Source: Helicobacter cappadocius (GTDB lineage Bacteria; Campylobacterota; Campylobacteria; Campylobacterales; Helicobacteraceae). Taken from it: a stretch of DNA of 55,760 nucleotides. Shown in pieces: positions 1 through 8,229 of the stretch. Each line of letters opens with the position of its first letter. The stretch's first letter is position 1. The stretch lies in assembly GCF_030688855.1 (NCBI RefSeq), contig NZ_JAUYZK010000012.1, positions 1 to 55,760 on the forward strand, in the 5' to 3' direction. The translations under genes and the position numbers were made by a program. Below the pieces are notes generated by a model, which was given only the letters and a program-made list of their open reading frames with translations, ran no database searches and was not told the DNA's origin.

Positions 1-102
1 TCACCCACTTTCCTGCCCATTCATAAACATATCTTTTGATGTCTCTGCCTCGCAATATGGGTCGAATGATTTGTACAATACACAAAAAAACAAAGGAAGA
101 AA

Positions 103-750
103 ATGATTTACGCTTATATTAGGGTATCAACGGATAAACAAACCACCGAAAATCAAAGATTTGAAATAGAAAATTTCGCAAAATCAAAAGATTTTAAAAT
201 CAACAATATCGTAGAGGAAACAAAAAGTGGAATGATTGCTATTGACAACAGAAAACTAGGAAGATTGATAAAATCCTTAAAAAAAGGAGATACGCTTATT
301 GTAACTGAACTCTCAAGACTTGGAAGAAGTCTTTTAGCTGTAATGGGTTTGCTAAATGAATGTATGAGTAGAGGGATCACTATCTATTCAATAAAAGAGA
401 GATACGAACTAGGCGATAATATCAATTCAAAGGTTTTGGCTTTTGCTTTTAGTCTAAGTGCAGAGATAGAGAGACAGCTTATATCTCAAAGGACTAAGGA
501 AGGCTTAGCCAGAAGGAGGGCAGAAGGGGTTATTTTAGGCAGAAGAAAGGGAAGCAAAAGCCGTATTGAATGCCACCCATGTTATGAGGCAAGAGATAAG
601 ATTTTGGAGTGGGATGCTAAGGGCTATAGCCACTCTTATATAGCAAAAAAACTAGGGGTGCATAGGGATACACTTAGAAGGTGGTTTATAAAAAGTGGGA
701 ATGGACATTTGCTAAAGGGTAGGAATTATGATAATGTAAAAAATATCTAG
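103..750 (+). CDS. Serine site-specific recombinase (resolvase/invertase family)
   Basis: This 215-residue protein is a small serine recombinase. The N-terminal catalytic domain opens with YIRVSTDKQ, which places the nucleophilic serine at residue 9. It is followed by the ELSRLGRSL motif and the long dimerisation helix around AEIERQLISQRTKEG. Residues about 165-205 form a Hin/resolvase-type helix-turn-helix (YIAKKLGVHRDTLRRW). Such enzymes cut and rejoin DNA through a phosphoserine link, either to resolve cointegrates or to invert a segment. An AAGGAAG ribosome site lies just before the ATG. The gene sits near the window edge and about 200 bases from the 3' end of tmRNA, with short repeats between, so it may be part or a remnant of a mobile element. 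No transposase is visible beside it. Family membership is clear; whether it acts as resolvase or invertase is not. Confidence 0.9.
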   Translation: MIYAYIRVSTDKQTTENQRFEIENFAKSKDFKINNIVEETKSGMIAIDNRKLGRLIKSLKKGDTLIVTELSRLGRSLLAVMGLLNECMSRGITIYSIKERYELGDNINSKVLAFAFSLSAEIERQLISQRTKEGLARRRAEGVILGRRKGSKSRIECHPCYEARDKILEWDAKGYSHSYIAKKLGVHRDTLRRWFIKSGNGHLLKGRNYDNVKNI

Positions 751-830
751 GTTTTAATTTCTAAGCTACTAATCAATAAAAGCAAAAGTCTATTATCGTT
801 AATACCTGCTTTGTATCGGTTTTTTGCTTT

Positions 831-885
831 AAAGTGGTTATAGTATCTGTGAATATTTAAATCATATCAGTTTTATAACCACTTT
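831..885. repeat. 12-bp perfect inverted repeat between recombinase and tmRNA
   Basis: The arms AAAGTGGTTATA (831-842) and TATAACCACTTT (874-885) are perfect inverted copies separated by 31 AT-rich bases. A loop of that size is poor for a factor-independent terminator, and only a short T run follows on the + strand. The position beside a serine recombinase makes a recombination or binding site an alternative, but this is inference. Confidence 0.5.
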
Positions 886-895
886 TTGTGGGCTG

Positions 896-930
896 CAATA
901 TACTATGAATGGGATACAATATACTATGAA
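896..930. repeat. 14-bp direct repeat (two copies, 21-bp period)
   Basis: CAATATACTATGAA occurs at 896-909 and again at 917-930, two helical turns apart, just outside the 3' end of tmRNA. Two sites spaced by whole turns fit binding of one protein on one DNA face, or a short duplication left by an element. Confidence 0.55.
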
Positions 931-954
931 CAAAGATGGATGGAAGAAAATTGA

Positions 955-1321
955 TGGTGGAGTTGTGGGGAATCGAACCCCAGTCCAAAAACCATACCCA
1001 ACAAGAGCGTCTACATACTTAGATAGGATTGAAAAATCTTTTTGTGTATCTGCTCTATCCCCAAAACAAAATACACAAGCAACCAAAGTCTTTTCTTATG
1101 AGTTTGGCAGATCATAAGAGCAACTAGCTAGTGTTATGATTAGAAAGGTTAGCTAGTATCACCAAGCTAATCAGCTCCTAAGAGTAGTTAAACTCACGCG
1201 ACTTTTGCGTAAGCTGGAGCGTAATTTGTATTATTTGCGTTTATTGTTGTTTGCAGTTTTACAGCGTGCAGCTGGTATGCAGCTCAAGCGATACAGCTCC
1301 TGTCGAAGCCAAATCAACCCC
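955..1321 (-). ncRNA. ssrA: tmRNA (transfer-messenger RNA)
   Basis: Read on the minus strand, the RNA begins GGGGUUGAUUUGGCUUCGAC, the signature tmRNA 5' end. It finishes with a T-arm-like GGGGTTCGATTCCCC, then ACAACTCCACCA with an encoded CCA. The first seven bases pair with the seven before the discriminator to form the acceptor stem. Inside, the tag reading frame at 1238-1194 starts with resume codon GCA and encodes ANNTNYAPAYAKVA before TGA. This is close to the H. pylori tag (VNNTDYAPAYAKAA) but ends VA. tmRNA rescues ribosomes stalled on broken messages and marks the product for proteolysis. It lies downstream of algC on the same strand with its own TATAAT box upstream. smpB is not in this window. 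Confidence 0.97.
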
Positions 1322-1336
1322 ATATAAAAACAGGGT

Positions 1337-1342
1337 ATTATA
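1337..1342 (-). promoter_or_regulatory. -10 box of tmRNA promoter
   Basis: A perfect TATAAT reads on the minus strand, 15 bases before the mature tmRNA 5' end. The gap allows a short leader that RNase P would remove. No clear -35 is seen, as is usual for the vegetative sigma factor in this phylum. Confidence 0.6.
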
Positions 1343-1381
1343 TCCTAGATTTGGGAAATAACATCTATTTGGAAGATAGAA

Positions 1382-2779
1382 CTAAAGAGATTTTTTGATT
1401 GTTTCTATTAGTGCTAGGAGTGATTTTTTATACTTATTTGCGTTATTCTTGCTTTTTGCTTCAAATCTAGTAACCAAAACAGGCGTAGTATTACTTGCAC
1501 GAACAAGTCCCCACCCATCTTCAAAAATCACTCTAATACCATCAATGCAAACAATATCTAACATCTTTGGAAAATCAGAAGGAGGGTTTTTTAGCATCTG
1601 ATGAAGCTTTTCTATAATAATAAACTTTTCTTCTTCTGTTGTGATAATCTTTTCTTCAGGAGTAGAATAAGCTTCAGGGAGTGTTTGGATAATTTTTTCA
1701 ATTTCTTCTGGAGTATGATCTAAAAACAATTCCAAAGCCCTAAGTCCTGCATAAATCGCATCATCATAGCCAAAATAACGATCGTTAAAAAACAAATGTC
1801 CGCTCATCTCTGCAGCTAGATGAGCATTAAGTTCTTTAAGCTTGACTTTTAGGTTGCTATGACCTGTTTTATACATTACGCTTTGACCGATTTTATTGAT
1901 TTCATCATACATGATTTGAGAGCATTTAACCTCACCTATGATGAGAGGTTTTGTTCCATCTTTTGCTATTTGTTTTGCAAATAAAATGGCAAGTTCATCG
2001 CCTTTGTAAGAATGATGAGTGCTTAGAAGTGCTATTCTATCTGCATCTCCATCAAAAGCAAGTCCTATTTTAATGTTGTTTTTCGACATATGGTTTTTGA
2101 TGTCTATGAGATTCTTTTCTTCGCTAGGATCAGGGTGGTGTGCTGGAAAATTTCCATCTGGATCGGGAAACAAACAATCATGCTGGATACGCAAGGCATC
2201 AAGAATATCCTCCATACCTACTGCACCCACTCCATTTCCATAATCAAGAACAATTTTATAAGGAAAGTTTTTTAGAGATTTAAAATGGTTGATAAGGTAT
2301 TTTTTGTAAGCATCTAAAGCATCTATAGAGGTTATGGGCATAGAACTAGAAATGATAGGAATAGATAAGTTTATAAGTTCTTTGCCTAGTTCTCTAATGG
2401 CTGATCCATAAAAAGGCTTTTTATTAAGTGTGATTTTAAAACCATTGTATTCTGGAGGATTATGAGAGCCTGTAATCATAATAGAATTTACACTATGGAT
2501 AGAATCAATGCTATTACAAGTGGCAAAATAAGCCACAGGCGTAGGGACAAGACCTATGAAATAAACTTTTATTCCACTAGAACAAAGCCCATCTTTCAAC
2601 CATTCATAAAGCTTGAGGGAATGCACCCTTGCATCATGTCCAATCACAACGGTTGCATCATCAGTAGAGTTGATTCTCTGACCTATCAAGTATCCTATCT
2701 TAAAAACAACCTCTTGAGTTAGGTTTTGATTAAAAATACCACGAATATCATATTCTCTAAAAATACTATCATCAATCAT
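1382..2779 (-). CDS. algC: Phosphomannomutase/phosphoglucomutase
   Basis: This 465-residue alpha-D-phosphohexomutase interconverts mannose (or glucose) 6- and 1-phosphates, supplying sugar nucleotides for lipopolysaccharide and glycans. The start FREYDIRGIF is typical of the family. The phosphoserine loop TGSHNP puts the active serine at residue 105. The metal loop DGDADR is at 243-248, the sugar-specificity loop AEMSGH at 323-328, and the phosphate-binding loop RASNTTP at 427-433. All four catalytic regions are intact. The gene follows pflA by 16 bases on the same strand, as in H. pylori, and a TGAGGA ribosome site lies in the gap. Substrate preference between mannose and glucose cannot be read from sequence. 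Confidence 0.93.
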   Translation of the reverse strand: MIDDSIFREYDIRGIFNQNLTQEVVFKIGYLIGQRINSTDDATVVIGHDARVHSLKLYEWLKDGLCSSGIKVYFIGLVPTPVAYFATCNSIDSIHSVNSIMITGSHNPPEYNGFKITLNKKPFYGSAIRELGKELINLSIPIISSSMPITSIDALDAYKKYLINHFKSLKNFPYKIVLDYGNGVGAVGMEDILDALRIQHDCLFPDPDGNFPAHHPDPSEEKNLIDIKNHMSKNNIKIGLAFDGDADRIALLSTHHSYKGDELAILFAKQIAKDGTKPLIIGEVKCSQIMYDEINKIGQSVMYKTGHSNLKVKLKELNAHLAAEMSGHLFFNDRYFGYDDAIYAGLRALELFLDHTPEEIEKIIQTLPEAYSTPEEKIITTEEEKFIIIEKLHQMLKNPPSDFPKMLDIVCIDGIRVIFEDGWGLVRASNTTPVLVTRFEAKSKNNANKYKKSLLALIETIKKSL

Positions 2780-2795
2780 TATTTTTTTATCCTCA

Positions 2796-5150
2796 TTATT
2801 TTTCTTTTAGTAACTCTAATCCTTGCGAACAGAGTTTTTTCCATGCACTTTCGTCTTTGATAAGAATACATTTTTCAAATGAATTTTTTGCTTCTTGAGG
2901 AAGTTTTTGGAGGTTTTCTATAGAACCTTTAGTGTAGAGTGCTTTTTGCTTTTGCTCATTGCTCAGATTTTTTGTCAAAAGCGTATTGCTTTGTGTAATT
3001 GCTTCAGAAAATTTTTTTGTTTGAACTAGAGAGTTGATGAGTTCAAACTCTGCCCAAGGGGTATATTCATCGATTTTGTATTTATTCTGCAAGGAGATAA
3101 GATTTTTGGCATAAATTTCAACAGTCGTGTCATTTTTGTCTTGGATTGCCCATTGTAAAAGTTTTGCATAGACTTTTATCATTCTTTTGTCGTCTTTGAA
3201 CCATTTATCAAGATCAGCATAAACTTTCATTGCTTCATCTTTGCTTTTAATGTTGGCAAGATCTGAAAATAAAACAAAAGCTATATCGTAAAATTGAGTT
3301 TCTTTGGTTGATTGTGCTATTGAGAGTGCATCTCTTGCACTTAAAATTGAAGATTTATAATCTCCTAATTTATAAAAGTTTTTTGCATCGCGATAAAGCC
3401 ATTGCAATTTTTGATTGAGATTTTTGGAATTCTTTATTTCTCCACTTGAAATGATAGAGGCATTTTCATTTAATGAAGCTTTGTATAGGCAGTCAAATGC
3501 TTTTAGTTTTTCTTCGTCATTAAGGCTATAATTAGAGGTCTGTAGAAGGAAGATATTAGCATTTTTGCAATTATTCTCACTCAGAGATTCTTTTATAAGA
3601 CTATTAATCGCTTCATTTAGTATTGGAGATTTTTCACCAATCTCACTACGCATTTGTATAACTTTTGAATACTGCTTTTCATCAAGAAATAATTTAGCTT
3701 TCAGTTCAGTAGCTTTTTTACTTTGTTCTGTGTTGGGATATTTTTGGATAATATATTCATAACGTTTGAGTTTTTCTTCGTTATTGCCACTGATATCAAA
3801 CAAAATATCATCATCACGTCTTTTGACAGCTTTTGATCTCTGGGTTGAGGGATATTTTTTTAGATACGCTAGATTGGCTTGATGTGCATTGTCAAAATCT
3901 CCCGCCTTTTCATAAATCATCCCAAGATCATAGCTAATATCTTCTGCTGTAGAATTATCGGTAGTTGTATTGACTATATACTGTGCGATTTTAGCAGAGA
4001 TTTTGTACATTTTATTTTTTTCAAAATATTTGACAATTTCATAGCTTTTTTTGGTGTTGTTGTCAAAAAATTGCGGATAAACATCTAGAATTTTATTTAC
4101 AAGTTCAATTGCGTTGGGGAGATTATTTTTTTCTACTTCAAATTTTGCCCAATTCAGTGCTATTGCACTTGCACTTTGCATGTCTTTTGCTTGAGTGTAG
4201 GCTTGTTGAAAATAAATATTAGCCAGTCCAATATTTCCATCATTGATAGCATCAAGTGCGAGTCTCATCTTTGAGAGTGGGGCATATCGATTTTTTGGAT
4301 ACTCTTCAATAATTCGGTTGTAATAGTGTTTGGCCTCTGAGTGATAACGAATTTCATCATAAGCTTTTGCCAATATATATAAAACTTGCGGTATTTCTGA
4401 ATCGCTAGAATATTGCCTGATCCAATTCAAAGAATTTTCGATAATCGTCTCTTGTTGTTTGCCATCCATTTCTGATAAGGCAACGATTTGATACAAGTAG
4501 AGATCTTTTTTAAATATAGTGTCAGGATATTTTTTTAGTGTGTTACTAATAACCGTTAAGGCTTTGTAGTAGTCTTTGTTTTTGATAAGTGATTTCGCAT
4601 TTAAATAAGCCTCAAAATCTGGTCCCTGCATGTATTTAAGCGGTTTGTCATCAATATCTAGTTCTGCTATATATGGAGTTTGGGCATCTTCTATTAGTAT
4701 TGGAAAATTTAATCCATTTGGTATCTCCCCTGACAAAAAAGGGATTTTTTTCTCATAACCCACGATTTGCCAGGCTTTTGAACTAGATGGTTTTTCTCTG
4801 AAAATAAGAGTATTTTCTTTCAGTTTTTCGGGAATTGAAAATAGATAAGCCTTTTTCTTTGGCTCTATAAAGAGATGGAATTTTCCATCAATCATTTGAT
4901 AGTAAAAGTCGAAAAATATTGTTTTTGTTGGAGTGAAGCCTTCTTTTGGAATCGCATCAATAGTGCATTCTATGAGCGTTTTTTCTCCATTATGTTCAGA
5001 TTTTTGTATACAAGGAAATGGTTTGTCATTTTTGATATTAAGCACAGCAAAATTTTCTGAATTTTGCTTACCGTAATTGATAACAATCTCAAATGAAAAT
5101 AAGCTATTTGAGATTGTTGCTATAAGCAGAAATATTTTAAAAGGGTGCAA
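2796..5150 (-). CDS. pflA: Paralysed-flagella protein PflA (motor accessory, TPR-rich)
   Basis: A large secreted repeat protein with an N-terminal signal peptide (HPFKIFLLIATISNSLFSF) and many tetratricopeptide-like helix pairs through the middle and C-terminal halves (for example AKAYDEIRYHSEAKHYYNRI). In Campylobacterota, PflA is a periplasmic scaffold of the flagellar motor, helping build the wide stator ring; its loss gives flagella that do not rotate. The length, about 784 residues, is close to H. pylori PflA, and the place between algC and nuoN is the same as there. The upstream in-frame TTG at 5162 overlaps the GGAG sequence at 5160-5157, so I prefer TTG at 5150, six bases after it. 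Only six bases separate the longer frame from nuoN, so it probably belongs to the nuo transcript. Confidence 0.85.
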   Translation of the reverse strand: MHPFKIFLLIATISNSLFSFEIVINYGKQNSENFAVLNIKNDKPFPCIQKSEHNGEKTLIECTIDAIPKEGFTPTKTIFFDFYYQMIDGKFHLFIEPKKKAYLFSIPEKLKENTLIFREKPSSSKAWQIVGYEKKIPFLSGEIPNGLNFPILIEDAQTPYIAELDIDDKPLKYMQGPDFEAYLNAKSLIKNKDYYKALTVISNTLKKYPDTIFKKDLYLYQIVALSEMDGKQQETIIENSLNWIRQYSSDSEIPQVLYILAKAYDEIRYHSEAKHYYNRIIEEYPKNRYAPLSKMRLALDAINDGNIGLANIYFQQAYTQAKDMQSASAIALNWAKFEVEKNNLPNAIELVNKILDVYPQFFDNNTKKSYEIVKYFEKNKMYKISAKIAQYIVNTTTDNSTAEDISYDLGMIYEKAGDFDNAHQANLAYLKKYPSTQRSKAVKRRDDDILFDISGNNEEKLKRYEYIIQKYPNTEQSKKATELKAKLFLDEKQYSKVIQMRSEIGEKSPILNEAINSLIKESLSENNCKNANIFLLQTSNYSLNDEEKLKAFDCLYKASLNENASIISSGEIKNSKNLNQKLQWLYRDAKNFYKLGDYKSSILSARDALSIAQSTKETQFYDIAFVLFSDLANIKSKDEAMKVYADLDKWFKDDKRMIKVYAKLLQWAIQDKNDTTVEIYAKNLISLQNKYKIDEYTPWAEFELINSLVQTKKFSEAITQSNTLLTKNLSNEQKQKALYTKGSIENLQKLPQEAKNSFEKCILIKDESAWKKLCSQGLELLKEK

Positions 5151-5168
5151 TGAGGTCTCCAAAGATCG

Positions 5169-6662
5169 CTAATATACATTATTGGTAATGTATTTTGAAG
5201 CAATATCAAGCAAAAACTGCACCATAAAAATAGATAAACAACAAAGAACAGCTGCAACGCCTATGACACCTTTTATTGAATAGCTTGTATTCTCTAAGTA
5301 AATATCTGCATTTTCAGGTTTGATTATAGGTTCTTTTAAAAACATAAATACAATGAGTTTTAGGTAATAATACGCTGCTATTGCACTGTTTAGCATCATG
5401 ATAATTGCGAGCCAAATATAGCCTGTATTGATGGCTGCACTTACTGCTAACATTTTTCCCCAAAATACTGCAAATGGAGGGATTCCAGCTAAGCTGAACA
5501 TAAAAATTGCGAATAAAATAGCCATCATTGGATGCAATCTAACTAAACCCTGAAATTTAGTATAGGGATGTTCATAGCGACAATCCCAAATTTTTTCTTT
5601 GTTTCTTGTGAGCCATAGCATCGAAAATGAACCCACATTTGTAATTAAAAACAAAAACCAATACAAATACATAGCATTTTGACTTTGTGTTGTGTTGATA
5701 AGAATACATGCTAGGGCAAATCCAGAATGCGATATGGAACTAAAAGAGAGCATTCGTTTCACATCTTTTTGCATAAATGCCATTATATTTGGTAAAGTGA
5801 TAGTGATTACAACTAACACATAAAGTAAATGTTCTATCCAAGGAATTCCAGATTTTATAAATACATCAAACAAACGAATAGCTACGGCAAATCCTGCTAT
5901 TTTTGGTACGATGGAGATATATCCTGCTAATACGGGATTACTTCCTTCATAAACATCGGGCATCCAAGTGTGAAAAGGAACTAAAGATATTTTAAATCCG
6001 ATCGCACCAATCATAAAGATAAACCCAACTATCAACAATAAAGGAGGATTAAAGTCTCCCTGATAGATAAAAGCAATGATGTTATGAATTTCGATATTTC
6101 CAGTTGCAAGATATAAGAACATTGCACCAAGTGCGTAAAAAGCACTTGCTAAAACACCCATTACAAAATATTTAATAGCCGCCTCTATGCCAGTATTTTC
6201 ATCATTAAATGCTATCAGTACACATAGAGATAAAGAAGCTATTTCAAGACCTACGAGAATCAAGATTAAATTATCACTTGAAACCATAAATTGAAAACCA
6301 GCAGTCATAAAAAGATACAGTGTATAAAATTCAGGGGTTTGGAATTCCGCATATCTTTGTTTTGAAATAGCTAGGATAATAAAAAACAAACTCGCTATCA
6401 ATATGATAATCTGAGTTAAAATAGCTATTCCATCAAGTCTCATTGTTCCAAAGAATCCTAAATCAAATTTATTAAGTCCCAAAACAAAGGCAAGATCAAC
6501 AACTATAAACAACATACATAAAGCAACATTAAGACTCCTAGAAAATTTTAATGTGAAGGCATTTACTGCCAAAGTGCAAACCGCTCCAAAAATAACAATA
6601 AACATTGGCAATATGGTATGGAATTTCAGTTCCGCAAATGGGATATAAAAATTTTCCAACAT
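5169..6662 (-). CDS. nuoN: NADH-quinone oxidoreductase subunit N
   Basis: A 497-residue polytopic protein of about 14 membrane helices, one of the three antiporter-like subunits that move protons in complex I. The Mrp/NuoL-M-N core is visible in GLEIASLSLCVLIAFN, with the conserved membrane glutamate, and in KISLVPFHTWMPDVYEGSNP, with the lysine and histidine of the proton path. It is last in the nuo operon, two bases after nuoM, with an AAGGAGG ribosome site inside the nuoM stop region. Confidence 0.96.
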   Translation of the reverse strand: MLENFYIPFAELKFHTILPMFIVIFGAVCTLAVNAFTLKFSRSLNVALCMLFIVVDLAFVLGLNKFDLGFFGTMRLDGIAILTQIIILIASLFFIILAISKQRYAEFQTPEFYTLYLFMTAGFQFMVSSDNLILILVGLEIASLSLCVLIAFNDENTGIEAAIKYFVMGVLASAFYALGAMFLYLATGNIEIHNIIAFIYQGDFNPPLLLIVGFIFMIGAIGFKISLVPFHTWMPDVYEGSNPVLAGYISIVPKIAGFAVAIRLFDVFIKSGIPWIEHLLYVLVVITITLPNIMAFMQKDVKRMLSFSSISHSGFALACILINTTQSQNAMYLYWFLFLITNVGSFSMLWLTRNKEKIWDCRYEHPYTKFQGLVRLHPMMAILFAIFMFSLAGIPPFAVFWGKMLAVSAAINTGYIWLAIIMMLNSAIAAYYYLKLIVFMFLKEPIIKPENADIYLENTSYSIKGVIGVAAVLCCLSIFMVQFLLDIASKYITNNVY

Positions 6663-6663
6663 T

Positions 6664-8226
6664 TTAGGCCTCCTTTGTCTTGGACGAATACTTTGTCAAA
6701 ATATGTTTTAAATCCATATTGATAACCTTTTGAAAATGTTGTTTTGTATCATTTTTTATTGATCTATCATTCATGATTTGCAAAAGTTGTTCTGTGCTAT
6801 TTTGGATGGGAATAAGAAGGGGTTTGGGGTAGATTCCCAAAAAGATAATCGCCACTACAAAACAAACCATCACAACGATTTCTCTAGGATATAGATCTTT
6901 TAAGTTCTTATTACTCGGATTAATATTGTTTCCAAAAAATATTTTCCTATATAGGTTCAGCATATAGATAGCTGATATTATGATACTTGTACCGGCAAAA
7001 AGAGTTATTATAGGATGTGTTTTGAAAAATCCCAAAAGACTAAAAAATTCTCCCACAAAACCAACGGTCAAAGGAAGTCCAACACTTGCCATCATCGCGA
7101 TACCAAAAACAATAGAGTAATTTGGCATCACAGAAGCAAGACCTCCAAAATCCGATATTTTTCTAGTTTGGGTGCGCCAGTACAGCATACCTATTAACAT
7201 AAACAATGCTCCAATAACAATACCGTGACCTACCATACCAAATATAGCTCCGCCAAGTCCTTCTAGATTCATAGCGAAAATACCAATAACGGTTACCCCC
7301 ATATGAGAGATTGAACTATAGGCAATAACTTGCTTCATATCAGTTTGAGCAAAAGCTAACATGCCTCCATAAATAATCATAAATAAAGCAAGGATAGCTA
7401 CAGGAACCATCAGGGCAAAACTCGCATCCGGAAATAGAGGTAGAGAAAAGCGAACTAAGGCATAAGTTCCCATTTTCAACAAAACTGCTGCTAGTGCTAC
7501 TGATCCTAGTGTAGGAGCATCTCCATAGGCGTGAGGCAACCAAGTATGGAATGGAAAAATAGGAATTTTGACTGCTACAGATATAAAAAATGCTAGAAAT
7601 AACCAGACCTGAATATCAAATGGCAACGCAAGAGCATACCAATCCATAACATCAAAACTCCATTTACCCATGGAGATAAAATAGAGATAACCGAAAAATA
7701 AAATACCTACAAACATAATCAAAGAAGCTGCAAATGTGTATAGGAAAAATTTTAAAGCCGCATATATTTTCTGACCAGTTCCCCAAGCTCCTATCATATA
7801 TAAAATAGGAATAAGGGATATCTCCCAAAATATGTAGAACAAAATCATATTTAAAGATGAAAATACTCCCATTAAGATACTTTCTAAGAGTAATAAACAT
7901 ACAACTAAATGATTTTTATCCTTTTTTTGATTTACATAAATAGTGGCTAAAAACATGATAAAACTATTGAGAACTAATAAAAACAATGAAATCCCATCAA
8001 CACCAACGTGGTAATTAATCCCATATTGAGGTATTAGAGCAAAAATATTTTCAAATTGCATATTTGGATTAGTATAATCAAACCCCATCCATAGACCAAT
8101 GGTCAAAATGAGTTCGATGAGACCAATAGTAATTCCATAGGGTTTGGCTACATTATTATCCATAATAAAGACAAAAACAGAGGCTAGAGCTGGAAAGAAA
8201 ATAATAATTGTTAATAGATATTCCAT
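6664..8226 (-). CDS. nuoM: NADH-quinone oxidoreductase subunit M
   Basis: A 520-residue antiporter-like membrane subunit of complex I. Signature segments are IFWEISLIPILYMIGAWG (conserved glutamate), KIPIFPFHTWLPHAYGDAPT and YSSISHMGV, all expected in the central proton channel. A GGAGG ribosome site precedes the ATG. It lies three bases after nuoL and two before nuoN. The C-terminus is hydrophilic, extending about 40 residues beyond the last membrane helix. Confidence 0.97.
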   Translation of the reverse strand: MEYLLTIIIFFPALASVFVFIMDNNVAKPYGITIGLIELILTIGLWMGFDYTNPNMQFENIFALIPQYGINYHVGVDGISLFLLVLNSFIMFLATIYVNQKKDKNHLVVCLLLLESILMGVFSSLNMILFYIFWEISLIPILYMIGAWGTGQKIYAALKFFLYTFAASLIMFVGILFFGYLYFISMGKWSFDVMDWYALALPFDIQVWLFLAFFISVAVKIPIFPFHTWLPHAYGDAPTLGSVALAAVLLKMGTYALVRFSLPLFPDASFALMVPVAILALFMIIYGGMLAFAQTDMKQVIAYSSISHMGVTVIGIFAMNLEGLGGAIFGMVGHGIVIGALFMLIGMLYWRTQTRKISDFGGLASVMPNYSIVFGIAMMASVGLPLTVGFVGEFFSLLGFFKTHPIITLFAGTSIIISAIYMLNLYRKIFFGNNINPSNKNLKDLYPREIVVMVCFVVAIIFLGIYPKPLLIPIQNSTEQLLQIMNDRSIKNDTKQHFQKVINMDLKHILTKYSSKTKEA

Positions 8227-8229
8227 AAT

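Noticed and set aside
831-885. Terminator for tmRNA or the recombinase
   Set aside because: The 31-base loop and weak T tail make it a poor terminator, so it is listed only as a repeat.
862-1117. Small open frames on both strands over the tmRNA
   Set aside because: They overlap the tmRNA, have no ribosome site, and the tag frame is the only coding part there.
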